Assembly (NCBI GenBank): GCA_020633075.1
Contig: JACKEI010000003.1
Coordinates: 434,001 to 498,000, forward strand
Origin: Sandaracinaceae bacterium
Lineage (GTDB): Bacteria; Myxococcota_A; Polyangia; Polyangiales; Houyiibacteriaceae
Length of the DNA stretch: 64,000 nucleotides
Direction: 5' to 3'
Part shown: positions 51,503 through 60,986 of the stretch, piece after piece
Layout of the letters: the number at the start of each line of letters is the position of its first letter
How positions within the stretch are numbered: position 1 is the first letter of the stretch
The notes under the pieces: generated by a model
Seen by the model: only the letters and a program-made list of their open reading frames with translations
Databases searched by the model: none
Told to the model about the DNA's origin: nothing
Made by a program: the position numbers and the translations under genes

Positions 51503-52915
51503 GTGAATTCGCGTTACCACTCAGATATCGGGCACCCCTACATCACCGTGGGGCTCCTGTTGCTCGCGCTTGTCGCCGCGAGCTGCAGCTGCTCGCGACG
51601 CGGGGAGGACATGGGCCCGCCGCGGGACGCTGGTGCAGACATGGATACCGGCACGAACTCGGACGCAGGGACCGACACCCGGCGGTTCACGTTCCAGGAT
51701 CATGGCTTCGTGAACCCCTTCACAGGTGGCGTCGCGTGGGAGACCAGCCAGAACGCTGACGTGCTCGCCATGGAGTGGGCCTTCGTGGGGCTCTCGGATG
51801 TCTACCCGACGTGCTCCGCTGCGCCGGACTGGACAGTGGTCGACACCTTCCTCGCGAACGTGGCCGGGCGCGGACACCAGGCCATCCTGCGCCCCGTCGT
51901 GTTCGGGCCAGGCTACGGCGCTGGGAGCTTCGCGCCCTCGGATCTCGCCACCAGCAGCTTCAGCTACGAGGGCGACACGTACGACAACCCGCGCTGGGAC
52001 CTGGCCTCCGTGCAAGCCTGCATCCTGCAGTTCATCGACGCGTTCGCTGCGCGCTACAAGGACGACCAGCGGCTGGCCTACATCCAGATGGGCCTTGTTG
52101 GGTTGTGGGGCGAGCACCACCTCGACGGGCGTCCCTACACGGCCTCGAGCTTTCCCTCGAACGCCTTTCAGAAGACCATGATCTCGCACTACCTGGACGG
52201 CTTCGGGGACACTTCTGCGGACCTGCTCTGCTCGCTCTCGCTCGACGCCGCCCAGAGTCATGGCTTCTTCGGGTCGGCGGATGCTTCGCTGGATGCGGAG
52301 CGTGTGGGCTTCTTCGACGACACGCTGCTCGAGGCAAACCACAACAGCCCGAGCGGCTGGCGACAGGAGGCCGCCCCGGCGCGGCAGCTCTCCCTGCACC
52401 GGCGGCACGGCTGGGGAGGGGAGGCATTCTGGAGCGGCTGCAACAGCAACGGCTCCTGGGCACTGCCTCCACACGACTGCGGCAACGGCGAGAGCCTGGG
52501 GACCCAGGCGGCGCGGCTGGGCCTGAACTACATGCTGGGGTCGAACGCCTATGACGGTCGGGTCGCTCGCGCGGCCCTGCTCACCGCGTCGCAGCTCATG
52601 GGCTACAAGTTCACCGTGACCACCGTGACGAGGCTCGGCACCGGGGACTTGGCCGTCACCATCGAGAACACCGGCGTCGCCTTCTGCCCCTATGCCGTGG
52701 AGGTGTGTACGCAGCAGGGGTGCGCCGGAGATCTCTCGACGCTCGCACCGGGCACGAGCACGGTCGTCACGCTGCCCGCCTCGAGCTCGTCCACGCAGGT
52801 GCTCTCGCTCGCGTCACCGCGGCTTCTGCCGACGAGTGCGCAGAAGCTGCGTTTCAGCAACGCAGAAGCGGACGCCGGCGCCGCCACGCTCACCATCACC
52901 TTCGGCGGGGCCTAG
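51503..52915 (+). CDS. DUF4832-like lipoprotein, putative carbohydrate-active surface protein
   Basis: 470 residues from GTG 51503. The signal peptide (ITVGLLLLALVAASC) has lipobox AASC. An Asp/Gly/Thr spacer precedes the body. The segment ILRPVVFGPGYG, YKDDQRLAYIQMGLVGLWGEHH and the later RLGLNYMLGSNAYD recall the TIM-barrel-like DUF4832/DUF4874 proteins, often near glycoside hydrolases. The C-terminal 110 residues form a beta-sandwich (VTRLGTGDLAVTIENTGVAFCPY). The GTG lies 7 nt after TGC-TACGCT, so it is probably leaderless. No catalytic residues are assigned. Confidence 0.7.
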   Translation: MNSRYHSDIGHPYITVGLLLLALVAASCSCSRRGEDMGPPRDAGADMDTGTNSDAGTDTRRFTFQDHGFVNPFTGGVAWETSQNADVLAMEWAFVGLSDVYPTCSAAPDWTVVDTFLANVAGRGHQAILRPVVFGPGYGAGSFAPSDLATSSFSYEGDTYDNPRWDLASVQACILQFIDAFAARYKDDQRLAYIQMGLVGLWGEHHLDGRPYTASSFPSNAFQKTMISHYLDGFGDTSADLLCSLSLDAAQSHGFFGSADASLDAERVGFFDDTLLEANHNSPSGWRQEAAPARQLSLHRRHGWGGEAFWSGCNSNGSWALPPHDCGNGESLGTQAARLGLNYMLGSNAYDGRVARAALLTASQLMGYKFTVTTVTRLGTGDLAVTIENTGVAFCPYAVEVCTQQGCAGDLSTLAPGTSTVVTLPASSSSTQVLSLASPRLLPTSAQKLRFSNAEADAGAATLTITFGGA

Positions 52916-52969
52916 CGAGCGGGACCCTGCGGACGCCTCCGCCCTGCGGGGCCACGGAGGGTCCTTGCC

Positions 52970-54442
52970 TCATGGCAGGCACTGGTCGGCTCCGACGTCG
53001 ACGGCACCGACGCGCGGCTCACCGTCGACGTCGTCGGTCACCTCTGCGACGCTCACCCCCGCTCCGCTCACCCCTGCGGTCGCGCACGACGCGAGGTGCA
53101 GGTCCGCGCCCGGGGCGTTCCGCAGCGCGCTCGCCTCGAGGCTCTCGACGTTCCCGCCCAGCGTGGCGCTCGCCCCGTTGCGGGAGACGATGCGTCGGTT
53201 GCTCAGGTTGTTCAGCACCCGCAGCCCAGCGCTCGTGTCCCAGCGGTACTCGACAGCGTTGGCATAGCTGTCGGGCGCCGTGAAGAAGACGGTGTTGTTG
53301 GCGACCAGCGTGTCCTGCCCACGCTCCACGATGATCCCCACGTCGTGCTCCGCGCTCCCGCTGAATGAAGAGAAGATCATGTTGTTGCGGATCACGCCGC
53401 CGTATACCGGGTCACGCAGCCCGAGCCCGATGCCCCGCGCGCAGTCGACGATGCGGTTGCGCTCCAGCGTGTGGCCGCTGCCGCTCGGGCTGTCCCACAT
53501 GTGGATGGCGTGCTCCGACAGGCCACCGTTGTAGGTCATGCCATCGCGCTCGCCGGCCGCGCGTCCATGGGCCGGGCGCTGCACGCCCGTCGCGTCGCAG
53601 TAGATCCCTTGAAAATGGTTGTCGTGAACGTGCCAGTCGCGGCCACCGTGCGAGTCGATGCCGCCCGTGTAGCAGGTGGTGCCGCCGTCCTGGGCGCCGT
53701 AGCCCCAGACGTTGTCGCGGCCGCTCGCGGTCATGATGAAGGCGCTGCAGGACACCTCGACGCGGTCATTGGTGCCCGAGCCGGGGCTGCCCTTCAGGAA
53801 CTGCTGTCCGCCGTCGAGCAAGCGTAGATCGTGCAGGACGACGTCGTCTGCGGCTTCCCACAGGTGGATGAGGTGAAAGACCGAGCGCTGCACGGTGAAG
53901 CCCGTGAGTACGACGCCGCTTGCCGCCACCGTGATCGGCGCGGTCGTGTCACCGTGATCGCCATACGCCGAGTCGAGGATCACGGCGCTCGGGTCACCGG
54001 ACTCACCGCGCATCGTGACGTTCGGCGTGGTGAAGTAGAGCCCCGTGTAGCTGCCGCTGCCCGCCTCCGGGAAGGTGTAGGTGCCGTCGGCCAGCACGAT
54101 GCTGTCTCCCTCCTGCGCGCTCGAGACGACCTGCCGCAGCGTGCGGTCCTGTCCATTCACGCGGACCAGCCCACCCGACGAGGGGCTGACGCGGATGGTG
54201 GCGCCGCCGCGCGCCGGCAAGGTCGTCCCACGCGCGGCGCAGCTTGCAGTGCGATCCACGCCCGTGCCGGCGTCATCCGGTTGACCGGCGTCCCGGCGCG
54301 TCGTGTCGCCGTCGGGGGGCTGGCTACCCGAGTCCGCGTTGCCCAAGGAGTCACCCCCGCAGCCTGCGCCGAACAACGGCATCGCGAGCGCCAGAGCGCA
54401 GAGGGGGATGGGGCGGCGGGTCCGGGACAGGCGGCTCTGCAT
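52970..54442 (-). CDS. Parallel beta-helix lipoprotein
   Basis: 490 residues. Signal with LFGAGCGG lipobox, a low-complexity acidic spacer, then a right-handed beta-helix (about 75-470). Features of the fold: IRVSPSSGGLVRVNGQ, GDSIVLADGTYTFPEA, repeated asparagine-ladder-type turns (NRIVDCARG, RNNMIFSS, ANNTVFFT, LNNLSNRR). Similar DUF1565/PbH1 proteins include polysaccharide lyases and surface sensors. No lyase catalytic set was recognised. TATTGA lies 6 nt before the ATG, though GAGG could also serve as a ribosome site. Confidence 0.75.
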   Translation of the reverse strand: MQSRLSRTRRPIPLCALALAMPLFGAGCGGDSLGNADSGSQPPDGDTTRRDAGQPDDAGTGVDRTASCAARGTTLPARGGATIRVSPSSGGLVRVNGQDRTLRQVVSSAQEGDSIVLADGTYTFPEAGSGSYTGLYFTTPNVTMRGESGDPSAVILDSAYGDHGDTTAPITVAASGVVLTGFTVQRSVFHLIHLWEAADDVVLHDLRLLDGGQQFLKGSPGSGTNDRVEVSCSAFIMTASGRDNVWGYGAQDGGTTCYTGGIDSHGGRDWHVHDNHFQGIYCDATGVQRPAHGRAAGERDGMTYNGGLSEHAIHMWDSPSGSGHTLERNRIVDCARGIGLGLRDPVYGGVIRNNMIFSSFSGSAEHDVGIIVERGQDTLVANNTVFFTAPDSYANAVEYRWDTSAGLRVLNNLSNRRIVSRNGASATLGGNVESLEASALRNAPGADLHLASCATAGVSGAGVSVAEVTDDVDGEPRVGAVDVGADQCLP

Positions 54443-54544
54443 GCCTCATCAATACACCAAGTGCGCCCCGCTACGCTCGGCGCTCGCCTGTCACCGTCCG
54501 GAGCGGATGCGGGGGACGGTCTCTCGCCCACTCGCGCAGGCGAG

Positions 54545-55132
54545 CTACTCCAGCACCGACAGCGCGACGTCCACCACCTCTTCGAGCTCGGCCTCGGTGG
54601 CGCCACCGCCACGCAGCACGCCCAGACCGTTGAGGGTGTTGGTCAGGTGTCCGGCCACGGCGCGCGGGCTCTTCACCTGCTTGAGGTCACCGCTGGCCAC
54701 GCAGCGCTCGATGGCGGCTTCGAAGCGGCCGCGCGTGCGCTCGAGGTGCGTGCGCAAGCGTGCGGCGATCTCGCAGTCGCTCCCGCCGACCTCCATGGAC
54801 GTCGCAGCCACCAAGCAGGAGTTCGCGTTGCCGCCGCTCACGGCCTTGGCCAGCCGCCGGTAGAGGCCCCGCAGCGCGCACGCGTCGACCTCGGCGCGCG
54901 CCAGCTCACCTGCCAGCCCCGCGTCCGTGCGCTCGCAGTAGCGGTCCAGCGCGGCCAGGAACAGGCTGCGCTTGTCACCAAAGGTGTTGTAGAGGCTCTG
55001 CTTGGAGACCCCCGTGCGCTCCACCAGGTCGGCCATGCTGGTGGCCGCGTAGCCGCGCTCCGAGAACAGCTCGAGGGCGCGCTCGAGCGCCTCCTCTCGG
55101 TCGAACTGCCGGGGTCTGCCTGTCACCTTCAT
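54545..55132 (-). CDS. TetR/AcrR-family transcriptional regulator
   Basis: 195 residues from ATG 55132. The TetR N-terminal helix-turn-helix is clear: DREEALERALELFSERGYAATSM, then LVERTGVSKQSLYNTFGDKRSLFLAAL. The C-terminal ligand domain (about 75-195) is of the TetR_C_16 type (SCLVAATSMEVGG and FEAAIERCVASGDL). It is divergent from the GH97 gene across 242 bp, so it could repress itself and that gene. A sequence GTAGTGTAG lies just upstream, but no clean palindrome was found. Confidence 0.9.
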   Translation of the reverse strand: MKVTGRPRQFDREEALERALELFSERGYAATSMADLVERTGVSKQSLYNTFGDKRSLFLAALDRYCERTDAGLAGELARAEVDACALRGLYRRLAKAVSGGNANSCLVAATSMEVGGSDCEIAARLRTHLERTRGRFEAAIERCVASGDLKQVKSPRAVAGHLTNTLNGLGVLRGGGATEAELEEVVDVALSVLE

Positions 55133-55374
55133 CTGACAGCTTGGTAGTGTAGTCGCCGAACGCGTTACGTCACGCGGCCGTAGGCGAGCCCAGCCGCGAC
55201 GCGTCCGCGACCCGTCCGCGCGGCTGGGGCCAGTCGGGCGGGCACGGCTGCCCGGCGCGTGGCAAAGAGGCAGCGCGGCGATGAAGCTCCGGCCCGCAGT
55301 CGCCAATTCCGCAGACCGACGGCGCGAGGCTGCGGCGATTGCATTTCCTCCGCGCGGCGTGCAAGCGTCGCGGC

Positions 55375-57384
55375 ATGTCTCCTCGCTCGGCCTTTCGCGC
55401 GCCCATCGGGCACGTCGTCTCCGGTGTCCTGCTCGCGGCGCTACTCGGCGCGACCCCACTGCTCGCGCCGGGCTGTGGCTCGAGCGCGAGGCCCCGCGCG
55501 TGGTCCGTGGCGTCGCCCGACGGGACCCTCGAGCTGCGCGTTGCGCTCCGCGCTGAGGTGGAGTGGGACGAACTCGGGCCCGAGCGCCTGACGTTCAGCC
55601 TCCTGCGGGATGGGCGCACCTTGGTTGCGGACAGCCCGCTGGGTATCGAGACCACGGAGGAGAGCTTCGTGAGTGGGCTGCGCTTCGTGTCGGCCGAGAC
55701 ACGCGTGGTGAACGAGGCGTACACGATGATCGTAGGGAAGCGGGCGCAGCGCACGGTGCAGGGCAACGAGCAGACGCTGCGCTTTCGCAACGCGAGCGGC
55801 GCTCAGCTGGAGCTGGTGCTGCGGGTCCACGACGACGGCGCGGCCTTTCGCTACCGGCTGCTGGGCGAGGGGCCCGTCACGGTGCAGGGCGAGCACACCG
55901 CGTTCCAGCTGCCGTCCGGTGGGGCTGGGTTCATGATGCCCTACGACCTGAGCGGGCTGCTGTTTCTGGGCGTCTACGAGCAGCCCTTCCAGCGCGTCAC
56001 GGTCGGGGACACGGCCAATGCGTCGGGCTGGGCCTTCCCCGCGCTCTTCGAGGTCCCGGACGGCGCCGGCTGGGTGCTGCTGACGGAGGCGGACCTGGAT
56101 GGAAGCTACTGCGCGTCGCGCCTCGACCGCTTCGCGCCGGGAGGGCTGTATCCGATGATCTTCCCGTCTCTGCGCGAGGGCCAGGGCGTGGGCGAGGTGC
56201 TGCCCACCAGCACCCTACCGCTCACGACGCCGTGGCGCGTGCTCATCGCGGGCGAGCTCGACACGGTGGTGGAGTCCACGCTGGTGGACGACCTGAGCCC
56301 GCCCAGCACCATCGCGGACACCAGCTGGATCACCCCGGGACGCGCGGCGTGGTCGTGGCTCACACAGGACACCGGGGACGAGGCCTTGCAGCGCGAGTAC
56401 CTGGCGAGCGCCGCGGAGTACGGGTGGGAGCACCTGCTCATCGACGCGCACTGGCAGGAGTTCGAGGACGCCATCCCCCAGCTGGTCACGGACGCCGCCG
56501 CGCTCGGGGTGCATGTCCACGTCTGGTACAACTCGGGCGGTCCGCACAACGCGAGCGCCGAGCCCCCGCGTGACCGCATGCTGGACCCGGCCACGCGCCG
56601 CGCCGAGATGGCGCAGCTCGAGCAGTGGGGTGTAGCCGGCATCAAGGTCGACTTCTTCGAGAGCGACAAGCAGGACCGCATTCAGCAGTACCTGGGCATC
56701 CTCGAGGACGCGGCGGCGCACCACCTGATGGTGAACTTCCACGGCGCCACCCTGCCGCGCGGCTGGCAGCGCACGTATCCGAACCTGATGACCGTCGAGG
56801 CTGTGCGCGGCGCCGAGTTCCACCGCTTCCCCGTGCAGAGCGCGGCCCCGGACATCCACCTCATGTACGTGTTCGCGCGCAACGTGGTGGGCTCGATGGA
56901 CTACACGCCGGTGGTCTTCCAAGAGGCGCTGGCGGACGTGGGCCTGCCCTACGTCAGCAGCCTGGCGCACGCGGTGCTCTTCGAGTCCGGCATCACGCAC
57001 TTTGGCGGGCGCGCGGACGCGGACCCGGCCGAGGGCTACCGCGCGGTGTTCACGGCCTACCCGTACGTGCGGGACTTCATGAGCGAGGTGCCGTCCACCT
57101 GGGACGAGACGCGCCTCCTGTCCGGAGACCCGCGCACGCACGCGGTGCTCGCGCGCCGCAAGGGGGACACCTGGTACGTGGCGGCCATCACCGGGGAGAG
57201 CGAGAGCGTGGACCTCCGCGTGCCCCTCAGCTTCCTGGGCCCCGGTGCGTACAGCATGGAGGTCATCGCCGGCGGGGCTGCGCCAGACTCGTTCACGCAG
57301 ACGGAGTCCAGCGTGACGGCGGCAGACAGCCTGCCCGTGGCGCTGGGACCCTCGGGGGGGCTGGTGGTGGTGCTGCGCCCCTGA
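55375..57384 (+). CDS. Glycoside hydrolase family 97 (SusB/alpha-galactosidase-like)
   Basis: 669 residues from ATG 55375. Signal peptide with LLAPGC lipobox-like end. Architecture matches GH97: N-terminal beta super-sandwich (about 40-290, starting WSVASPDGTLELRVAL), a TIM barrel (about 300-560) and a C-terminal sheet. GVAGIKVDFFESD supplies the Asp nucleophile of the retaining subgroup (as in BT1871-type alpha-galactosidases), and MTVEAVRGAEFHR carries an acidic residue for acid/base. It would act on alpha-linked galactosides or glucosides in the periplasm or at the surface. No other polysaccharide-utilisation genes are adjacent apart from the TetR gene. Confidence 0.85.
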   Translation: MSPRSAFRAPIGHVVSGVLLAALLGATPLLAPGCGSSARPRAWSVASPDGTLELRVALRAEVEWDELGPERLTFSLLRDGRTLVADSPLGIETTEESFVSGLRFVSAETRVVNEAYTMIVGKRAQRTVQGNEQTLRFRNASGAQLELVLRVHDDGAAFRYRLLGEGPVTVQGEHTAFQLPSGGAGFMMPYDLSGLLFLGVYEQPFQRVTVGDTANASGWAFPALFEVPDGAGWVLLTEADLDGSYCASRLDRFAPGGLYPMIFPSLREGQGVGEVLPTSTLPLTTPWRVLIAGELDTVVESTLVDDLSPPSTIADTSWITPGRAAWSWLTQDTGDEALQREYLASAAEYGWEHLLIDAHWQEFEDAIPQLVTDAAALGVHVHVWYNSGGPHNASAEPPRDRMLDPATRRAEMAQLEQWGVAGIKVDFFESDKQDRIQQYLGILEDAAAHHLMVNFHGATLPRGWQRTYPNLMTVEAVRGAEFHRFPVQSAAPDIHLMYVFARNVVGSMDYTPVVFQEALADVGLPYVSSLAHAVLFESGITHFGGRADADPAEGYRAVFTAYPYVRDFMSEVPSTWDETRLLSGDPRTHAVLARRKGDTWYVAAITGESESVDLRVPLSFLGPGAYSMEVIAGGAAPDSFTQTESSVTAADSLPVALGPSGGLVVVLRP

Positions 57385-57513
57385 GCACAGGCGTCGCGCT
57401 GTAGGCCTCGTTCGCAGAGCGTGCGGCTGCCCCGCGGCCGGCGCATGTCCGCGGACCCGCGCCAGACTCCGACTTGCACACGGCCGGGGGATCTTCATGC
57501 TCGGCCCTGACTC

Positions 57514-59184
57514 ATGCCGCCGCGCAACCGCACACCCCGCCCGAAGCCCGCCGCGCGTCCCGCCAGCTCTGCTGCGGGCAAGGGCGGCGCCCGTGCGCCC
57601 GCGGGTGCAGGGCCGGGGGCGCTGCCCTCGCACGTCGAGCTCACGCTGGGGCTCGACGAAGCGCAGGACCCGGCCGCGCTGCGGCAGGCGGCGGCGCGCA
57701 CCCTCAAGCGCCCCGAGGCCGAGCTGCCCGAGCTGACCCTGGTGCGCAAGAGCATCGACGCGCGGCGCCACAACGTGCGCTTCAAGCTGGAGGTCGCGCT
57801 GGGCGCGCCGCCGCCGAAGGAGCTGGGCACGCCGCTGCCCGTGGAAGCGCGCGCGCTGGTCGGTGGCGCGCCCGTGGTGATCGTGGGCGACGGCCCCGCC
57901 GGGCTCTTCTGCGCCTACGAGCTCGCGCGGCAGGGCATCGCGTCCGTGGTGCTGGACCGCGGCAAGCCCGTGCAGCCGCGCCGCCGTGACCTCGCGCTCC
58001 TGAACCGCGAGGGCCTGGTCGACAACGACAGCAACTACTGCTTCGGCGAGGGGGGCGCGGGCACGTACAGCGACGGCAAGCTCTACACGCGCACCGGCGA
58101 GAAGGGCGCCATCCGCGACGTGTTGGAGACGCTGGCCCTGCACGGCGCGCCCGAGGTGATCCTGACCGACGCGCGCCCGCACATCGGCAGCAACAAGCTG
58201 CCCAAGGTGATCACCGCGCTGCGTGAGCGGCTCGAGGGGCTGGGAGTGCAGTTCCGCTTTGGCGCGCGCGTGGTGCGGCTGGACCTGGACCCCGCGCGGC
58301 ACATCCGGGGCGTGCAGCTGGCCGGCGGCGAGACGGTGCCCTGCAGCGCGCTGGTGCTGGCCACGGGGCACTCGGCGCGCGACATCTACACCATGCTGGA
58401 CGAGCAGGGGGTGGCGCTGGTGCCCAAGCCCTTCGCGCTGGGCGTGCGCATCGAGCACCCGCAGCCGATGATCAACCAGCAGCAGTACGGGCGCAGCGCT
58501 GGGCACCCGGCGCTGCCCGCGTCGTACTACCGCGTGGCGGAGACCGTGGACGGGCGCGGGGTGTTCTCGTTCTGCATGTGCCCCGGTGGCTTCATCGTGC
58601 CCGCGGCGACCGAGCCCGGCGCGCAGGTGGTCAACGGCATGAGCCTCTCGCGCCGCGACTCCCCCTTCGCAAACTCGGGCCTGGTGGTGGCGGTGGAGCC
58701 CAGCGACTGGGAGCGCGCTGGCTTCAAGGGTCCCATGGGCGGCGTGGCGTTCCAGCGCGTGATCGAGGAGGCCGCCTTCCAAGCTGGCGGCGGCGGGCTC
58801 AAGGCGCCGGCCACGCGCGCAAGTGACTTCCGTGTGGGGCGCAGCAGCAGCACCGTGCCCAAGGGCAGCTACCAGCCGGGCTTCTGCGCCACGGACATCA
58901 CGCCGGTGCTGGACGCGTCGGGTGTGCCGCTGGCCGCGCGCCTGCGCACGGCGCTCGGTGTGTTCGAGAAGCGCATGCCGGGCTACGGCGGCAACGAGGC
59001 CGTGCTGGTGGGCGTGGAGTCCCGCACCAGCTCGCCGGTGCGCATCCCGCGCGACCCGGTCACGCTGCAGTCTCCGGACGTCGCCGGCCTGTACCCCTGC
59101 GGTGAAGGCGGTGGCTTCGCCGGCGGCATCGTGAGCGCCGCCCTCGACGGAATGCGCGTGGCGCGCGTCATCGCGGGGGGCTGA
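57514..59184 (+). CDS. FAD-dependent oxidoreductase (COG2509-type)
   Basis: 556 residues. A basic N-terminal extension precedes a small ferredoxin-like domain (about 40-105). The FAD-binding motif is VVIVGDGPAGLFCAYELARQ (about 118-137). Typical blocks follow: NYCFGEGGAGTYSDGKLYTRTG, GSNKLPKVITALRERLEGLG, YPCGEGGGFAGGIVSAALDG at the C-terminus. This conserved family has a glutathione-reductase-like fold but no characterised substrate. Single gene 129 nt after the GH97 gene and 84 nt before the TPR protein. Confidence 0.88.
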   Translation: MPPRNRTPRPKPAARPASSAAGKGGARAPAGAGPGALPSHVELTLGLDEAQDPAALRQAAARTLKRPEAELPELTLVRKSIDARRHNVRFKLEVALGAPPPKELGTPLPVEARALVGGAPVVIVGDGPAGLFCAYELARQGIASVVLDRGKPVQPRRRDLALLNREGLVDNDSNYCFGEGGAGTYSDGKLYTRTGEKGAIRDVLETLALHGAPEVILTDARPHIGSNKLPKVITALRERLEGLGVQFRFGARVVRLDLDPARHIRGVQLAGGETVPCSALVLATGHSARDIYTMLDEQGVALVPKPFALGVRIEHPQPMINQQQYGRSAGHPALPASYYRVAETVDGRGVFSFCMCPGGFIVPAATEPGAQVVNGMSLSRRDSPFANSGLVVAVEPSDWERAGFKGPMGGVAFQRVIEEAAFQAGGGGLKAPATRASDFRVGRSSSTVPKGSYQPGFCATDITPVLDASGVPLAARLRTALGVFEKRMPGYGGNEAVLVGVESRTSSPVRIPRDPVTLQSPDVAGLYPCGEGGGFAGGIVSAALDGMRVARVIAGG

Positions 59185-59248
59185 GCGCGGCGAGGTCTGC
59201 CCGCCCTTCGTCCGCACGCGGGCGGGGCTCTCCGGTAGACTCGGCTCG

Positions 59249-59272
59249 ATGGAGCGCGCGCCACACCCATGA
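59249..59272 (+). CDS. Possible seven-codon leader ORF coupled to the TMTC-like gene
   Basis: ATG 59249 begins a seven-codon frame (MERAPHP) whose TGA overlaps the ATG of the next gene (ATGA). TAGACT lies 7 nt before it, matching the leaderless promoter pattern of this window. It may be a real coupled leader peptide or a chance overlap. Confidence 0.25.
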   Translation: MERAPHP

Positions 59273-60909
59273 CCGACGCTGCCCCGGCCGAGTCCCCGGC
59301 GACGCCCAGCGCGCCCGCGCGGGCGCCATCCCGTTGGTCGAAGGCGTTGCCCTTGGTGCTGTTCGCGGTGTTCACGGGCATCTTCGCGCCCACCACGCGC
59401 TTCGAGTACGTCTGGGACGACGTGGCAGAGCTGGCCGAGAACCCGCTGCTCCACGGCCCCTTCTTGGACGGTCTGCTCGCGGTTCAGAGCAGCCAGATGG
59501 GCCTCGCGGTGGGCGAGGACGCGCTGCTGCGGCCGCGCTACGACAGCTTCCGTCCGGTGCGCTTCGTGTCGTACTGGCTGGACCAGGTGGTGCACGGGGC
59601 GTCGCCTGCCGGGAGCCACGCGCAGAACGTGCTGTGGGCCACGCTGGCGTTGGTGCTCGCCTTCCTGCTCGCGCGTGAGTGGCTCAGGAGCGCGCCCGCG
59701 GCGCTCGCGGTCGCGGCCGTGTTCGCGCTGCACCCCATGCTCGTGGAGCCCGTGGCGTACGTGTCGGCCCGCAGCGACCTGCTGGGAGGCGTGTTCGCGC
59801 TGGCTGCCGCCCTCTTGGTGGTGCGCGCCGTGCAACGCGAGGGCCACGGAGGACTCGCGCGCGCCTACGTCCCGGCGGGCGTGCTGTTCCTGCTCTCGCT
59901 GGCCAGCAAGGAGGCCAACGTCGCGCTGCCCTTGGTCTTGGCGCTGTTTGCGGCCTCGCGCGGCAGGCTGCGCGCGCACCTGCTCCCGCTGAGCGCGCTC
60001 GGCCTGGTGGCCGTCGGGTGGTTCGTCTTGCGCGCTCAGCTGTTGCGGACCTCGGGGGGCGCCTCGCCGTGGCCGGCCTTGCGTGACCTCGGCTCGTTCG
60101 TCTTCCAGTACGTCGGCGCGTACCTGCTGCCGCTCGACTGCTCCATCGCCCGTCCACTGAGCGTGGCGCTGCCGTGGGTCGGGACGTTGCTGGTGGGCGC
60201 GCTCGGTCTCCTGATGTGCGCGGCGGCGTGGCGCGACCGTGAGGGCTTGGCGGCGAAGCTCCTGCCCACCCTCGCGTGGGCCGTGCTGCTCCTCGCTCCG
60301 TCGGTGGTGGCGGCCGCCATGCACGAGACGGCCAGCGACCGCTACATCTACCTTCCGTCCCTCGGCTTCTCGCTGGCGCTGGCGGAGCTCGGCCTGCACG
60401 TCGCGCCCCAGGTTCGGAGCGGGCTCGCGGTCATGGGCGCGTGCTGGCTGGTCATCTGCGCCGCGATCACGCTCATGCTGGTGCCCACGTGGGAGACGCA
60501 GCTGACGCTCTACGAACGCGCCGCCGCGGTGGAGCCCGGGTCGACGCGCGCGCAGTACGGCGTGGGGCTGGCGCTGGCCCGGCAGGGGGACTGTGAGGGC
60601 GCGCTCCCGTACTTTGCGCGGGCCGCCGCGCTGGACAGCGGCAACGCGCGCGCGTGGACCAACCAAGGCGTGTGCCTCATGCGTCTCGGGAACCTCCCTG
60701 CCGCGCGCGCCGCCCTCGAGGGGGCGCTGCAGGCGTCCCAGGGGCTCTACGCGCCGCCCTGGCACAACCTCGCGGAGATCGAGTTCGCGACGGGCAACGG
60801 CGCGGCGGGCTGCGCAGCGGAGCAGCGCGCGCTCCAGCTCCAGCCCACGTACGGCCCGGCGCAGCGCAACCTCGCGGCGTACTGCGTCGCCGTCGGCCAG
60901 CCAGACTGA
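59269..60909 (+). CDS. TMTC-like polytopic TPR protein
   Basis: 546 residues. About ten membrane segments fill residues 25-415. An extracytoplasmic loop carries YVWDDVAELAENPLL, and HPMLVEPVAYVSARSDLLG follows, the signature of TMTC-type O-mannosyltransferase-like proteins. C-terminal residues 420-545 hold three TPR units (STRAQYGVGLALARQGDCEGA, NARAWTNQGVCLMRLGNLPAA and PPWHNLAEIEFATGNGAAG). Eukaryotic TMTCs O-mannosylate cadherins; bacterial homologues are common in Myxococcota with unknown substrates, probably periplasmic glycosylation. Confidence 0.8.
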   Translation: MTDAAPAESPATPSAPARAPSRWSKALPLVLFAVFTGIFAPTTRFEYVWDDVAELAENPLLHGPFLDGLLAVQSSQMGLAVGEDALLRPRYDSFRPVRFVSYWLDQVVHGASPAGSHAQNVLWATLALVLAFLLAREWLRSAPAALAVAAVFALHPMLVEPVAYVSARSDLLGGVFALAAALLVVRAVQREGHGGLARAYVPAGVLFLLSLASKEANVALPLVLALFAASRGRLRAHLLPLSALGLVAVGWFVLRAQLLRTSGGASPWPALRDLGSFVFQYVGAYLLPLDCSIARPLSVALPWVGTLLVGALGLLMCAAAWRDREGLAAKLLPTLAWAVLLLAPSVVAAAMHETASDRYIYLPSLGFSLALAELGLHVAPQVRSGLAVMGACWLVICAAITLMLVPTWETQLTLYERAAAVEPGSTRAQYGVGLALARQGDCEGALPYFARAAALDSGNARAWTNQGVCLMRLGNLPAARAALEGALQASQGLYAPPWHNLAEIEFATGNGAAGCAAEQRALQLQPTYGPAQRNLAAYCVAVGQPD

Positions 60910-60986
60910 GCTCCCGTGGCACACACGGCGCCGCGCTCCACCAAGGCTGCGGTGCGCGCGTCGAGGGCAGCTTCCGGCCCGTCACT

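Noticed and set aside
56215..60924. 1569-codon minus-strand frame spanning the GH97, FAD and TMTC-like genes
   Set aside because: It crosses three well-supported plus-strand genes and its translation is Arg/Ala/His-rich without domains; typical antisense frame of GC-rich coding DNA.
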